A DNA stretch of 40,570 bases. It comes from Nitrospirota bacterium. Lineage in GTDB: Bacteria > Nitrospirota > Thermodesulfovibrionia > Thermodesulfovibrionales > JdFR-86. A program made the translations under genes and the position numbers. Shown one piece after another: positions 25,351 to 38,500 of this stretch (position 1 is the first letter of the stretch; every line of letters starts with the position of its first letter). A model generated the notes under the pieces. That model saw nothing but the letters and a program-made list of their open reading frames with translations. It made no database searches and was not told where the DNA came from. Location: positions 1 through 40,570 of the forward strand of contig JARRLN010000006.1 in the NCBI GenBank assembly GCA_037386965.1. Direction: 5' to 3'.

Positions 25351-25377
25351 CTCGAGACACCCTGACAGTGTCTTGAG
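25351..25377 (+). terminator. Hairpin downstream of the cNMP-zinc-finger gene
   Basis: CTCGAGACAC (25351-25360) pairs with GTGTCTTGAG (25368-25377), ten pairs including one G-T, around a 7-nt loop. It lies 80 bp after the stop codon. The downstream sequence (TGGTTCTTG) is only mildly T-rich, so termination is possible but not certain. Confidence 0.45.
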
Positions 25378-25558
25378 TGGTTCTTGCCGTCGCTATCCCT
25401 GAGCTGAAGTGCGTCGATACCTATTGGGGTGCGTATGTGCTGGGTGAAAGCCCTACTTCCATAGGGAATTCCCTCAGATTCCCTTATAGTATCTGTACCA
25501 GTTTCCACGCTAGTTTCTACGGGGGATAAAATCGGAACGATCTCGTTCTTCGAAACCT

Positions 25559-25648
25559 GACGGACCTATTCTCAGGAGTCGGCCCTTCCCATTCTCTGGA
25601 TTAGAACGAATGCCCGGGAGTCCGTCCATTCATATTCTCAGGAATCGG
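25559..25648. repeat. Short repeats in a gene-free region
   Basis: GACGGAC (25559-25565) and GTCCGTC (25620-25626) are perfect inverted repeats. TATTCTCAGGAGTCGG (25567-25582) recurs with one change at 25633-25648. The surrounding 25378-26009 has no supported gene. The arrangement could be a small degenerate mobile element or a structured transcript; I recognise no family. Confidence 0.3.
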
Positions 25649-26009
25649 AACACCGCCGCCTGACGCCGGCGGCCTTGAACTCCTTGAGAACTTCCGTTTC
25701 TGGGACCTTCTCGCTTCTCGTACTTCGCGCAGCGCGCTCCTCGAAGCTCAAGCTCTCTCTTCAACGAGGGCTCTGTGAGTTACTTGTGGAAGGCTTCGGC
25801 CACTACTGCGGTTGCGGGCGCTTCCGTAGGAGAGCACCTAATTTGAAGCGTACGTCTTGAGCCGAATCGAGCCTCTCGAAGGCCCCAGGCGTAATGAGTG
25901 ACCTTTGGGTCTCCAGGGTGCTGTGTACACCTGCTTAGCCGCAGTTGCATGAAGTTGAAATCGGTTCGTATTTCACTACGAAGAAGTCAATCATGAGAAG
26001 ATATGAGAG

Positions 26010-26480
26010 TTAACGATTACTGAAAGAAACAGCTGTAACTCGACCCAATCTAAATTTCTTGTAATGGTATGGACCCGTAAAATAGTCGTAAGCATGAATA
26101 GAGACCGCCTCAACGTAATAGAAAAATCATCAATTATTTCTGCTATGTCGAGGTCAAATAATGGGACATTCAAACCTCTTCTCAAGGCGCTCCTATATAC
26201 AACGCCATCAAACCCATTATTCTTAAAGAGTTCTGCGATGATTTATGGGAACATAATCGGCACTCTGATCACTAATTGTAACGCGCTGTGAAAGCGCACG
26301 ATCTGTGTCTGACCAGACAGACCATTATTCTTTTTCTATATTTGATTTCAGAGGCTTCTTATTTCTTTGAAGATGTCGGAAGTTTGGTAGAATCAGCAGC
26401 ATTTTGGAGCCCACAGGCTCAATTTGGGATCAGTAGTCAACCCGTCGAAATGTAAGCTCTGCCGCGACTCCAGTCCTCCC
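26010..26480 (-). pseudogene. Decayed RES-domain gene
   Basis: Read on minus, three frames together give a RES domain. One frame gives DRALSQRVTISDQSADYVPI; after a shift near 26245, IIAELFKNNGFDGVVYRSAL and then RGLNVPLFDLDIAEIID follow; after another shift near 26130, FFYYVEAVSIHAYDYFTG and GPYHYKKFRLGRV follow to a stop at 26010. The GFDGxVYxSA and LFDxDxAE blocks are characteristic. Intact RES proteins include NAD-degrading toxins of RES-Xre toxin-antitoxin pairs. No Xre/DUF2384 antitoxin is visible nearby. The upstream part is too damaged to place a start. The AT-rich composition contrasts with the neighbours, suggesting acquired DNA that has decayed. Confidence 0.7.
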
Positions 26481-26563
26481 GAATCGGAATCTTAGATTTC
26501 GTTTCTGGAGTGTGAGAAAATCGTCTGTTACTTTCAATCCACCAATATAGTATGGAAGCTTCA

Positions 26564-29500
26564 TTAAAACTCATAGCGAAGCTCTCCCATCACGCCGTGG
26601 GCCTCATAGTTTTCACGGATCTCTGCGCTGTATTTAAGACGCGTGCTAAACCCGTCCCTATTCATAAACGTAATGCCTGTGCCCAGTGTCGCGCCATTCC
26701 TTTCAACTTTTTGCCCCGCGATGGAAAACGCGGCATCGGGCGAGCCCTCAAGAGAAGCCGTGATAACTCGTTCGTCTATGTCGAAGTCGTAATTCCACGC
26801 TGCGCTTATCTCCGGCAGGAGGCTCCCGCCGTCCGTACTGAAGACGCGGGCGGCCCGCAGACCCACGCTAGATACAAGGGAGTCGGTCTTGCGGGCACCG
26901 ACGCTCAGGTTCAAGGCGCCGGCCCCGGTCTCTAGGAAAGCGTCTTCATCGATTAACACGTATTGAAGCGAAGCAAACGGCTGAAGGACCATACTGTCGA
27001 GGATGAAATTATAGCCGCCGCCTCCGAATGCGGAGAATACATCCCCGTCATGCTTGCTGCTTGCGGTGCTCGCCAGAGGGCCAATGACGATATCACGAGA
27101 ATTCGAGTAGTCCTGACCGCCGTATGACAGCACCCCTTCTATGTATCCCTTCTTCGAGAAATACGTTCCATAAATCGACCCGAAGATGCTGTCTATATCG
27201 CCGCGCCCCATGTCGTTGTGAAGGTCTATATCGGCGAAGGAGGCTGCGAGGCTGACGCCTGCGATGAACCTGTCACCGAAGGCATGGTCAAGGCCCAGCG
27301 TTAAGCCTGCGACGCTGAAGTCGAATCCGCTGAATCCTGCCTCTCCGTCCTGTTCGCCCCACTGCCCAAAGCCACGACTCCAGAGGCCGTAATCCGCTTT
27401 CTCTTTCTCATACTGCCCGTCGGCAAGGTGCCCGAAGCTAAAATCTGAACCATTGAAGGCAACCAGCAAAAGTTCCCTGCCCAGCGCTGGCTTCGTCCTT
27501 GAGGCATAAGAAGATGCGGCGGAGGCCATGCGTACGCTTTGCATGCGGTTAATGAGGGAACCGGCATGTTGCCGGGCCACGCCGTACGTGGTTCTTGTGA
27601 GGCCATCATAAGAGCCGGGGCTGAGGCTCAGGAAAGCGGCTCTGTATTGCTCCGGCTTGGGCAGGGCCTGGAACTCGCCGATGGCGACCGACAGATCTCC
27701 GGCCACCGAGGGTAGTATCTCATCAAGATGCTCGGCTATGGCTCTTTCGACCGGATTTGTTGCAACCGTTATAAAGCGCTCTGTAGAAACCTCTACCTCA
27801 ATGTTGTCGGGCTCACGATTGAGCTCAAAGCTCAAAAGCGGAGTGGCGGCTGGCACTCGTTCCTCAAGACTGCCGGTGATGGCGTCGGCAGACAGAACGT
27901 TAAATGTCGTGCCGTCGACATACGCTCCCGGGCCTCTCCTCACTTCCAGCGTGCCGTCCAGCGAAGCAACGCCGTCAACCTTCAGCATTCCACATTTTCC
28001 ATCGCCTTCAACCTGAGTAATGATTGTTAAACCGTCCTGGGGACTGTAATCATCCGTGACCTCCAGAATCCCTTCTTCTATTTCAAGCTGTTCAACGACG
28101 GGCATGACCGGGATGGTGAGGGTGCTGCTGCCCAGCTTGAGGAGATTCTCGAAACTCGTAGCCGACGCGGAGAATGTCTCCACATTGTCGAAAATGAGGG
28201 AATCGGTGCCCTCATTGCCCGTTACATGGCCCTTTACCTCCCCGCCGCTGCCAAAGGAAAGAGAGTCGTCCCCGAGGCCGAGGTCGATGTCCCCGGCCAC
28301 AAAGGAGTTCAGGATGACCGAATCATTGCCGCCGCCCGAGTTGATAGCCACTCCGGCGTAAGTCAAGAGGTTCTCGGTGACCGTCGTCGTGATGCTGCCC
28401 CGATTGATGATTACGTCGTCTCCCGAGCCGGTCCTGATGCCGACGGCGCTTGCCGAAGCAGACCCGTCCAGTACGAATTCAGTTCCAGCCGTGGCGACGG
28501 ACGACACGGTGATGACGCCGTCGTTTTCAATCCAGTTGTTTCCCCCGCCCGCATCGATGCCTATAGCCCACGCACTGGCTACCGATTTCATATGAATATG
28601 CAAGAAGTTGTCTCCTTCCGGGACAGTGGCATTTCCGGAGGCTTCCACAACGATGTCGCCTGTATTCAGTACCGTGTCGCCCTGAGCGCCCGTGGCGATT
28701 CCCGACGCAGAGCCTGACCCCGAGACGAGCGAGTCAAATGTAAAAGGGATAGGGCCGGAATAGTCCGCAGTCCCGAGGGCGTTTGCGCGGATGGTGCCCT
28801 GATTGCCGATGATGATGTTGCCGCTTGCTGCGGAAATGCCCGAAGCCAGCGCTCTGGCGATTCCGTCTGAGGAAACCGTGTGCGCCATCGACGCGCTGCT
28901 TACCTCTGCGCCCTCCTGTACCGTTATTGCCGCATCGCCGTTTCCTGCGTTTATGCCAAAGGCATCGGCAGTAGCAGAGTTCAGGCCGAACAAGGTACGG
29001 ACGAAGGAGACGCCCGAAGGCTCGTTGTCGGCCACCGCGCTTACTATTATCCTCCCGCCGGCATCAACGGCTCTTGTGCCTCCGTCGCCCAGCTCAATTC
29101 CCGTTGCGGTGGAGCTGGAGACCGTTGTGGCGACGTGGTCGTTAGAGCTCTGGAAGTAAGCGAATGCGCTGGAGCTGACGAAAATGTCCCCGCCGCTCGC
29201 TACGGCACTGTCACCGCCGGTTATTTTGATGCCGTAAGCCTTGTCGGCGCCCCGGGCGCTCATCGTCGGTTCGTCGTCCTGTGTCAGTGCGATGGACCGG
29301 GACGTAGCGTTTATTAGACCGGAGTTACCGATGTATATCGGTGTCAGGCCCGCACCGGCATAGATGCCGTAGGCGCTGCCGTAAGCGAATGCATGGGAGT
29401 AGGAGTCGTCATCGCCGTGGGCGAAGGCTGTGGCATCCGCCGTGGCATTGACATCGACTATCCCGGCATTTTCGACGCTCACGTCCCCGCCGTCGGCCAG

Positions 29501-32500
29501 GATGCCAAAGGCGTCCGCATAGGCCCACGTGTTGGAGGTTGAATCTCCTTCAGCAGTGGCCATCGCTCTGTCCGCCCATCCCCACGTGTCCGCATCGACC
29601 GTGGCTGTAGCCGCCACATAGCCGTGATTGACAATCTGGCTCTGCCCCGCACCGGCGTGTATTGCCTCGGCCCTTGCCGAGCCGATGGCCCACTCGTAGG
29701 TCCAGGCGTCACCACCTGTATCCGAATCCGAATTGCCCCTTGCATATGCCGAGACCGCGGCCGTGGCATTGACCATGCCGTAATTGTCGGCCCTATTAAT
29801 TCCGATTCCGCCCATGATTCCCGTCGCCAGCGCGGTGCCCGTGGCCTTGATGGGGTCATCGCTGTAGCCGCACCGGCCGTCGCCGTCAAACACCTGGCCG
29901 TTGGAGTCTGCAAACGCCCGGGCCGACGGGGAGGCCATGACGGATATCTCGCCGTTGTTGACCACCCAGTTTTCTGAGGCAACCTCGTCATTTGCGCCGA
30001 CGCTGATTCCGAAGGCGCTAGCGTTGGCAGAAGACCTTGCAAAGGAGTCCGCGTCCCCTGAGCCCACGCTGCTCGGACCGTCGGCGTCCACGACCGAGAC
30101 GACTTCGGGAGAGATGCCGAGCAGTATCCGTCCGTCGTTGACCACCTGATTCACCCCGGTGCCGGCCGAGATGCCGGCCGAGGTGAACGTGCCGGACGCG
30201 TAAGCCTCTCCGTAGCCGTCGCCGTCCACGGTCAGGGCCCCTCCGCCGTTAGGGTCAGAGACAGCGCTTACCTTGAAGCCCACAGTCGGGGACGTGCTGA
30301 TTGCCACATCTCCTCTGTTCGTGATTATATTTTCCCCGTCACCGGCCAGTATTCCCGTCTGGCCTGTCGTCGCATCCGCCGTAGCCCTGCCGTGGGCATC
30401 GGCATTGCCAAGGAAGAGGTCGAAATCACCGCCTTCGGCATCAACTCGCGCGAAGACGCCATCCAAGGTTCCGTCACCGTCTCCGTCCCTCGTGCCTGAC
30501 GACATCTCCAAGGAGATGATGCCCTCGTTGAGGATTTCGTTATCCCCGTCGCCCACCGACACGCCGGATTCCGTCAGACGGGCTGCCGCGTCTGCTGCGG
30601 CGAAGCCGCCCGAGTAGAAGAAGCCCGCCGAAGCGCTGTGAGTTGCCTGGGGCTCGGCGGTAGCCGTTACAGCAATGCCCGCGGAATTTATCACCACGCT
30701 ATTTGTGATTCCACCGTGAACGCCTGCGGCGTTGACGTCAACGGAGATAACGCCGCTGGCACTGGCCCCCCCTGCAAGGTCTGACGAGGCCCCGCCCAGC
30801 GATTTCGCCACGGCTGTCGCATCGACGGTAACGTCTCCCCTGTTCCATATATCATCGGAACCGCCTCCCCCGTCAAGCCCGACGGCGTTGCTGAATGCCG
30901 TGAGAAGTTCCGAGGTTGCCGAGCCTCCCGCAAAGCTCGCCGAGGTTGTGTTAGAGGTCAGATTCGCTGTTGAGCTTACATCGACGGCCCCTGCGTTTTC
31001 GATGGTGTCGTCGGCATCGCCGCCGTCCACGCCGACTGCGAACGCATCCGCCCGGATCTGAGAGCCTGCCTTCGCGCGTCCGAAGGTGGCCTTTCCTCCG
31101 CCTACGGAAGACAGCACCGACTCACCCCTGACGGTGATGCTCCCCTCGTTGAGTATCTGGTCCATCCCGCCGCCGCCGGCGATGCCCGACGAGCGGGTAC
31201 CGGCGGTCAAAAACGCCTTGGCCTCCTCTCCGCCGCCGAATACCCAGGAAGAGGCGGAGGATGAGGTCGTGGAATAGACTATGGCAGAGATGTCTCCCCG
31301 GTTGAGCACCGTATCGTCCCCTTCTCCGGCTTCGAGACAGACACCCTCCGTAACCGAGCCGATTATGGCGCTTGACGAAGCGCTGCCGAAAACCGAGTCC
31401 GCCTTGTTAGCAGAAGTCAGCGTAGCAGAGGCGCTTATCGCCATGGAACCGTCGCTCAGAACCCAGTCCTCTCCGCTCCCTCCTGAAATGCCTAAAGCGC
31501 GGGTCGAGGCCGTAAGCGTCCCCCCTGCCTGGCTGGTGCCGCCAAAGGCAAAGGACGAGCCTTCCATCGTAGCCACGGCCGAGGAGGATACCCCTACCGT
31601 AGAATGGCTCTCTATAATATCGTCTCCGCCGCCTCCCTCGATGCCCATGGCCGTGGTGTCCGCCGAGATGGTGGAGCTTGCGTAAGATGAGCCGAAAATG
31701 ACCGTGGCCTTGGTTGATGACGTAAGGTAAGCATTAGCCGTGGCTGAAATGCCGCCATTGCTCAGAATCCGGTCTTCCCCTTCGCCACCTGAAATTCCGG
31801 TGGCCTGCGTGTCGGCGGTAAGGGTCGCGGTTGCGCCCGCCGAGCCGGCAAAGGAGAAGGCCCCCTTCTGGACATCAAGGGTAGCGGTGGACTGGACGTT
31901 TACGGTGGATGCGCTCAGGATAACGTCGTCGCCCCCTTCACCCTCGATGCCCGATGCGATGGTCACCGCGCCGGTGGAGCCCCCGGTGTCCGAAGCCCCA
32001 AAGACGGCGGTCGAGTCCCCGTCGGAACTCAGTGAGGATGACGTCACCACGGACACCGCCCCGACTGAATTGATGATGTCGGCTCCCTCGCCGCCGGCGA
32101 TTCCCCGGGACCGGTTGTAGGCCGCAAGGACGCCGGTCTCGGATGACGCGCCTCCCAGGGTGAAGGAAGAGCCGTCCTGCACAAGCGTCGAGAACGAATT
32201 GGCGGTCACTGTGCCATAGTTGAAAATACTATCGTCGCCTTCGCCTCCGGTGATGCCCCCGGCGTAGCTCCGGGACGTGACGGTGGAAACCGAGTCCGCA
32301 TTGCCGAAGATGTTGATTGAGGATGAATCCGCCGTCATGTTTGACGTAGTCATGGCAAAGACATCCGCCTCGTTCTGGATGAAGTCCACGTCTCCCCCGC
32401 CGTCTATGCCCACGGCGTTCGTGATGGCGTTTGTTCCGGCATCAGCGATGGCTGAGCCGAGAAGGGTGACGTTCGTGACTTCGGAATCTCCAGTCGCGGA

Positions 32501-35500
32501 GCTTAAAACCGTAATATCCCCCGTGGTGAGAATCGCGTCCTTGCCCTCGCCGCCGGTTATTCCGGCGGCATCCGTCACCGCGTTCGCAGATGCCCCCGCA
32601 TCCGCAAAGCCACCGATGACGACGCCCACGCTCTTGGATTCCGTCGTCGTCTTCGCATCGACATAGATGGCGCCCTCGTTATAGATGGTGTCATCCCCGC
32701 CGCCGCCTTCCATGCCTCGCCCGAATGCCTGCACCAGGGTGTCGGCGTCTACGGAAAGGGCGCCAACAGGCGTGACATTGACTGACTTGGCCTGTCCCTG
32801 TCCGGTGCCGTATACCGTGATGTCACCGGTGCTCCGCATGTAGTCGTCGCCCTCTCCCCCGTGCATCCCGGTTGAGTTGGCCGCCACATTGGTGGTCGCG
32901 CCCGCATCCCCATATCCAAGCACCGTGACACCAACGGCCTGCGCATCTCCGAAGGCCGTCGCGTCGACAACGAGCGGTCCGGCGTTGTCGAGCATGTCGT
33001 TTCCGCCGCCGCCGTCAAGGCCCGTTGCGGCGGCGCGAATGAGGGTCTCAGCATCAGCGAAGGTGGCGCCGAGGAGGTTGACGTTTACGCTCACGGCCTT
33101 GCCCGTTGCGCTGCCCAGCACATCCACGGGGGCATTGTTCGAAATGGTGTCATCACCCTCGCCGCCGCCCATGCCCACTGCATTGGCAAAGGCGTTTGTC
33201 GAGGCGTCCGAGTTGGAGTATCCTCCTATCTGCACGACGGTGGCCGAGGCCTGGCCGTATGACGTGGCTGTCGAGGCTATTGCGGCCTCGTTGTAAAGAG
33301 CATCGGCGCCTTCGCCGCCATCCATGCCGGAGGAGAAGGAGGAGGCCGTTGTCGTTACCTCTCCCATGGCTCCCCCAAGGAGGTTGACGCTCACGGCTCC
33401 CGCATATCCTTGTGAATCGCTCTTGGCGACAATTCCACCCATGTTCGTGATGGTGTCGCTTCCCTCACCGCCGGAAAGGCCCCACGACTGGGACTGGGCG
33501 AGGATGTCCGCGTCGGAGTCCGCGTAGCCCAGGAGCCCGATGTTGACCGCAACGCTCGTGGCATCCGCAATTGTCGTCGAATTGGAAATCACGGCGCCCC
33601 TGCTGTTGATGACGTCGTCCCCGAGGCCGCCCTCAACGGCCCGGGCGTCAGCGCTGGCGATACTGCCGGCCTTTGCCAGAGCCGCGCCTCCGCCAACGCC
33701 GAGAGAGAGATTCGTCGATACGCCCGCGACATCCACGTCAGAACTGGCGTGAGCTTCGATTGAGCCGTAGCTCGTGATATCGTCACTTCCCTCGCCCCCG
33801 TCAATGCCCGCGGACCTGGCCGCAAGAAGAGTCGAGGCATCGGTAAGGGCCGCGCCCCCCGCGACGGGCGCCGCCGCAAGGCTCACGCTGACGCTTGCCG
33901 CATCCACTTCAGAGCGCGCATAGGACGTGACCTCCTTATGGGTGACAACCGTGTCGCCTCCTCCCCCGCCGCTGATGCCCGTTGCAGAGGAAAGGGCATT
34001 TGTCGTCGAGTCCGTCAGGGCCGCGCTCCCAGCAAATCCTTCCGCGGTACCCGTCACGCTGACCGTTACGTCCGTCGCGTCGATATCGCTGACGGAAGTG
34101 GCCGAAACGGTCTCTGCGCTCTCGATGGCGTCGTCCTGAGCCGCTCCGTCCAGACCCACCGCGTTGGAGATGGCCGTGTGCGACGACTTGGAGAGAGCGG
34201 CTCCCAGGGCGGCCCCCGTGCCTGCGAAGCCAAGACTGACTGACACGTCGGTGGCTGTCAGAAAGGAAGACGCCGTCGATGTGACGTGTCCCTCGCTTGA
34301 GACAATATCCATCCCGCTGCCACCCGTGACGCCCGTGGAAGAGGCGCTTCCCACAGAGGAGGTGTCCATGAGTGCCGCCCCGATGGCTGCTCCCGTGCCG
34401 GTGCCCGAGATATTTGCCGTGACCTGTGTGCTCGTGATATCGGACCAGGCGCCGGCAATCACGTCTCCGTCGCTCAGGACGTCATCGTCCCCGCCCCCGG
34501 CATCGATGCCCCAGGCGCGGGCGTCTGTCCGTATGCCCGATTCAGCCAGGGCCGCGCCTCCGCCCACTCCCGTCCCGGTTGCCCCGATGCCCACGCTCAC
34601 ACCGGTTCCGTCCACCTCTGCCGTGCTGAGCGCAAGCGTCGCGCCCCGGGTGTTTATGAGACTGCCCCCGTCGCTTCCTGCCACGCCCACGGCGGTGGCC
34701 GCTGCCGAGGCATCTGTGTCCATGAGGGCTGCGCCCAGGGCGGCTCCTGTACCCGCACCCGCGATGTTCGCGGTCACGTTGACTGCCGTCGTCTTGGCCA
34801 CCGCATGAGATGTTATATTTCCTTCTGTTACGACATCGCCTTCCACGCCGTCAATTCCCTTGCTCAGAGCCTCCGCTATTGTTTCAGAATCCGCCAGGGC
34901 TGCGCCCAGGGCAGCACCCGTGCCTGCAAACGTAAGACCCACGGTAACGCCAACGGAGTCCGTGTCCGCCGTTGCGCTTACGGAGATGTCCCCGCCGCTC
35001 TGGAGCGTGTCGGTCCCCGCTCCGCCCTGTATTCCTGTAGCCGTGGCCTTCGCAAGGGCGTCGGAGTCCATCAGGGCCGCGCCTATGCCAGCACCCGTGC
35101 CCGCGCCGGAAATACTCATGCCCACGCTGACGGCAGTGGTGTTTGCCAGAGCCGCGGTGTTAACGCCTTTGCTGAGTATGGTGTCATCCCCATCTCCGCC
35201 GTCCAGGCCTGTGGCCGTGGCATCCGCCGTGGTTTCCGCGCTTGAGAGGGACGCCCCGATGGCGGCACCAGTGCCCGCAAAGGCAGCGTTCACCGTAACG
35301 CCCACAGCATCGGTATCAGCCGTCGAGTTTGCGGTGACCGTCCCCGTGCTCTCGATGTAGTCGCTTCCGGAACTGCCCTTTACGCCCGTTGCGCTTGCTT
35401 TCGCCAGGGCATCGCTGTCCATCAGGGCCGCGCCTATTCCGGCACCCGTACTCACTCCCGAGATACCCACGCCCACGCTGACGGCAGTGGTGTTTGCCAG

Positions 35501-38500
35501 AGCCGCGGTGTTAACATCTTTGCTGAGTATGGTGTCGTCACCCTCTCCGCCGTCCAGGCCGGTGGCGTACGCATCCGCCGTGGTCTCGGCACGTGAGAGC
35601 GCCGCTCCGATGGCGGCACCCGTGCCCGTATAAGCAACATTCACCGTAACGCCCACCGCGTCTGTGTCAGCCGTGGATTTTGAAGTGACCGTCCCCGTGC
35701 TCTCGATGTAGTCGTTTCCGGAGCCGCCCTTTGCGCTCGTCGTGCTTGCCTTTGCCAGGGCGTCGCTGTCCAGCAGGGCCGCCCCTATACTGGCACCCGT
35801 ACTGGCCTTCTCAATCCCTACGCCGACGTTCACGGCAGTGGTGTTTGCCAGAGCCGCGGTGTTAACGTCTTTGCTGAGTATGGTGTCGTCACCCTCTCCG
35901 GCGTCCAGGCCTGTGGCCGCGGCATCCGCCGTGGTCTCGGCGCTTGAGAGCGCCGCCCCGATGGCTGCACCCGTGCCCGTATAAGCAACATTTACCGTAA
36001 CGCCCACCGCGTCTGTGTCAGCCGTGGATTTTGCAGTGACCGTTCCAGCGCTGAGAAGAGAGTCATTCCCCGTGCCTCCGCCGATACCCATGGCAGTCGA
36101 TGTAGCAAGGGCGGTTGTATTCATGAGGGCCGCGCCGAGGCTTGCCCCTGTCTTTGCTTTTTCAAAGCTCAGGTTTGCACTAACGGCCGTGGTATTGGCT
36201 ATGGCCCCGGCCGTCACATCGTGAGTCGCTATCGTATCGATCCCTCCGGCACCGTCCACACCGACAGCATGAGCCTCTGACGTTGTCCCCGAATTAGCGA
36301 GCGCCAGCCCGATTGCAGCGCCCGTATTTGCAATGCCAGCGCTTACAGAGACGCCCACCGCGTCCAGGTCGGACACCGCGATGGACCGTATCGTATCGGC
36401 ACTGGTAATGACATTATCGAGGTCATTGACCATTATCCCCGTTACATTGGAAAAGGCCAGCGACGATGTCTCCGTGATTGCCCCTCCCACTCCTGCCCCC
36501 TTGGACACGCCCTGCACGTTGAGGCCGACGCTCACTGCCGTGGTGTCGGCCCGGGCAGTGGAGTAGACCGTGTCCGCGATGACGTCGGCGTCCTCCTCGT
36601 GGGCATCGATGCCCACGGCATCCGCCATGGCCGTGCTTTCGGAGCGGGCCAGGGCGGCCCCGACAAGGAGGCCTTTCTGCTCGAACTGAAGGTTGGCCGA
36701 GACGCTGACGGCGTCAACGTCAGAGGTCGAAACGGCATTGACGATGCCTGAGCTCGTAATCGTCTCCGTACCGCTTCCACCGGTTATGCCCGTCGCCGAA
36801 GAGATGGCCGTGGCGGACGTATCGGTCAGCGCCGCGCCGATGGCTACCGGCGAGTTCATGAACCCCATGAAACTCATGCCCACCCCAACGCTCAAGGCGC
36901 CGGAGTGGGCCTCGGAGAAGATGGTTCCCGTGTTCAACAGTTGGTCGTCGCCCTCTCCTCCATCAATGCCGATGTCGGTGCTCTCGGCCCTGTTTTCTGC
37001 ATTGGCCAGTGCCCCGCTCAGGGCCAGCTTGCCTTCCTGCTTTATCTGGACGCTGGCGGACACGCTCACCGCGTCGTTGTCAGAGACCGCTGTCGTGTGC
37101 AGGTTTCCTGCATTCGTGATAGTATCATCATCCGTCCCGCCTTCAATGCCCACGGCACGGGAGGATGAAGTGGCCGACGCGTCCGTCAGGGCAACCCCTG
37201 CGGCGGCGGGTGCGTTGATGAATCCCTGAAAGTTCAGGCTCCCGCTTCCGCTTGTCGCCATGGACAGGGCCGATGATGTGAGGTCGCCCTCGTTGGTGAG
37301 GTCATCCCTCTTGTCCCCACCACTTATGCCCACCGCCCATGTCTGCGCCTGGGTGGAGGAACGGGCAAGAGCTCCCCCGACCGCGAGGAAACCCTCACCT
37401 TCTGCCTGAACGTCAACTGAGACGCTGGTCGAATCCACATCAGACGTCGCCGATGAAGTCAGAGAGCCCGTGTTGGTGATAACGTCTCTTCCCTCATCGC
37501 CGGTAAAGCCCATTGAATTCGCAATCCCGACAGCTGACGTATCCGCGAGCGCGGCCCCCACGGTCAGCTTCGTATTGAACCGGCCCTGCAAGGCGACGTC
37601 CACGCCGGTGCTCGTCGCATCGGAGAGGGCCGCGGACGTGAAATCCCCCGAGTTTGTCATGACGTCATCGCCGTACCCCCCTGTGATGCCCTGCACCTCG
37701 GATTCCGACCGGGTTTCTGAACGCGCCACCGACCCCTCCAGTAGGAATTTCCCTTTCGCCTTGCCCCAGGTAACGGAGACGCTCGTGGCGTCCGCATCGG
37801 ACGTGGCGTTTACGGTGGAAATTCCCGAGTTCGAGATGTCGTCGTTCTGCATGCCTCCCTCTATGCCCGTTGCGCTAGTCATTGCCACGGTTGAGGTATC
37901 CGATAATACGAAGCTAATGCTTCCTTCCAGGGGGAATTTCTTGTTCTTCAGGCCCGGCACCTTAACGCCCAGCTCCGAAATGTTCGCCGAGACGGTTACC
38001 GCAGAGGCGCTTGAGGAGGCGTCCACGTCCATGAGCCCTTCCTGCCGGATGACATCGGTCCCGCTTCCGCCGCTAATCCCCATGGATGTGGCATTGGATA
38101 TTGTAGCGGCGCTACCCAAAACAAGACCCGGAGTGGGGACCTTGAAGTCGAAGATGCCGACGCCGAGATTGGCGCTCGCCTGGGTGGTTTCGGACGTGGC
38201 GCGCGAGATGAGGGTGCCAGCGTTTGTAATGTCATCGTTCGCGTTGCCTCCGTCTATACCCAAGGCGTCGGCATGGGCCGTGATGCTGGCGTCTGCCAAC
38301 TTTCCGTTGACAATGAGGTCTTTGGTGCTGCCAGGGACCCCTTCGGATGCGATGGATACGCCAACGGAGGTCGCATCAGAGGATGCGACGGCGCTTACCG
38401 TCCCCTCATTCGTAATGGTATCCTTCTCATTGCCGCCTCTTATGCCCACGGCGGTGGCCTGGAGCGTCGTGCCTGCGTTGGCATTGCCCTTCTGGTCGAC

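Noticed and set aside
26064-26291. 75-codon plus-strand ORF
   Set aside because: The minus strand of the same segment carries recognisable RES-domain blocks; the plus ORF has no ribosome site or domain.
35049-36101. Regular repeats considered as a CRISPR array
   Set aside because: The period is 351 bp, the repeats are in frame and continuous, and there are no spacers.
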